A stretch of 13,220 nt of DNA from Betaproteobacteria bacterium. Lineage in GTDB: Bacteria > Pseudomonadota > Gammaproteobacteria > Burkholderiales > SG8-41. The stretch spans positions 1 through 13,220 of the forward strand of contig JANXRI010000420.1 in assembly GCA_025353085.1 (NCBI GenBank), in the 5' to 3' direction. Shown here piece by piece: positions 13,211 through 13,220 of the stretch. Numbering within the stretch: position 1 is the first letter of the stretch; the number at the start of each line of letters is the position of its first letter. The translations under genes and the position numbers were made by a program. A model generated the notes under the pieces. The model had not been told where the DNA came from, did no database searches, and saw only the letters and a program-made list of their open reading frames with translations.

Positions 13211-13220
13211 GACGAGTTCC

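Overview
This window looks like chromosomal DNA of a GC-rich betaproteobacterium, probably Burkholderiales or an uncultured relative. The reasons are an orphan Bug/TctC periplasmic binding protein, small exported DUF4124 and Adhesin_E proteins, a DUF2884 (YggN-like) protein and strong GC bias at third codon positions. I see no rRNA, tRNA, CRISPR array, transposase or phage gene. The taxonomy is inferred from family content only.

Layout. Bases 1-560 hold no gene I can name and end in a terminator-like hairpin (563-590). A Bug/TctC solute-binding protein follows (667-1653, +). A minus-strand block (1769-4217) encodes a Gfo/Idh/MocA dehydrogenase, an Adhesin_E lipocalin-sized exported protein, a remnant of a luciferase-like (LLM) oxidoreductase, a small zinc-ribbon protein with an apparently frame-broken N-terminal part, and a DUF4124 protein. 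Next come an EthD-like two-repeat protein (4480-5172, +) and a DUF2884 protein (5221-5982, -).

The centre (6190-11484, +) is an ECF42-type accessory cluster. It starts with a SigJ-like sigma factor carrying a long C-terminal extension. After it come a frame-broken DGPF/YCII gene, a VOC (PhnB-like) protein, an SRPBCC protein, two tandem DGPF/YCII proteins, an Asp-box beta-propeller, a MoaD/ThiS-like ubiquitin-fold protein ending in Gly-Gly, and a short ORF that is a chimera of a VOC N-terminus and a DUF1428 C-terminus. ECF42 sigma factors are known to sit next to DGPF genes and are thought to control them, with no anti-sigma factor and with the C-terminal extension taking part in control. The substrate or stress is unknown. 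Two families of 110-150 bp elements with 21-25 bp inverted ends interrupt the cluster.

The right end (minus strand) holds an ATP-dependent DNA ligase whose reading frame is open but which appears to lack nucleotidyltransferase motifs III and IIIa, and an N-terminal remnant of an AAA+ ATPase with a frameshift in a CG run.

The most striking overall feature is the number of decayed or rearranged genes: at least five in 13 kb (LLM remnant, YCII frameshift, VOC/DUF1428 chimera, ligase deletion, AAA remnant), plus a probable sixth (zinc ribbon). I found no clearly new multi-gene system. The best candidates for follow-up are the ECF42/DGPF cluster with its beta-propeller/MoaD pair and the series of internal deletions.
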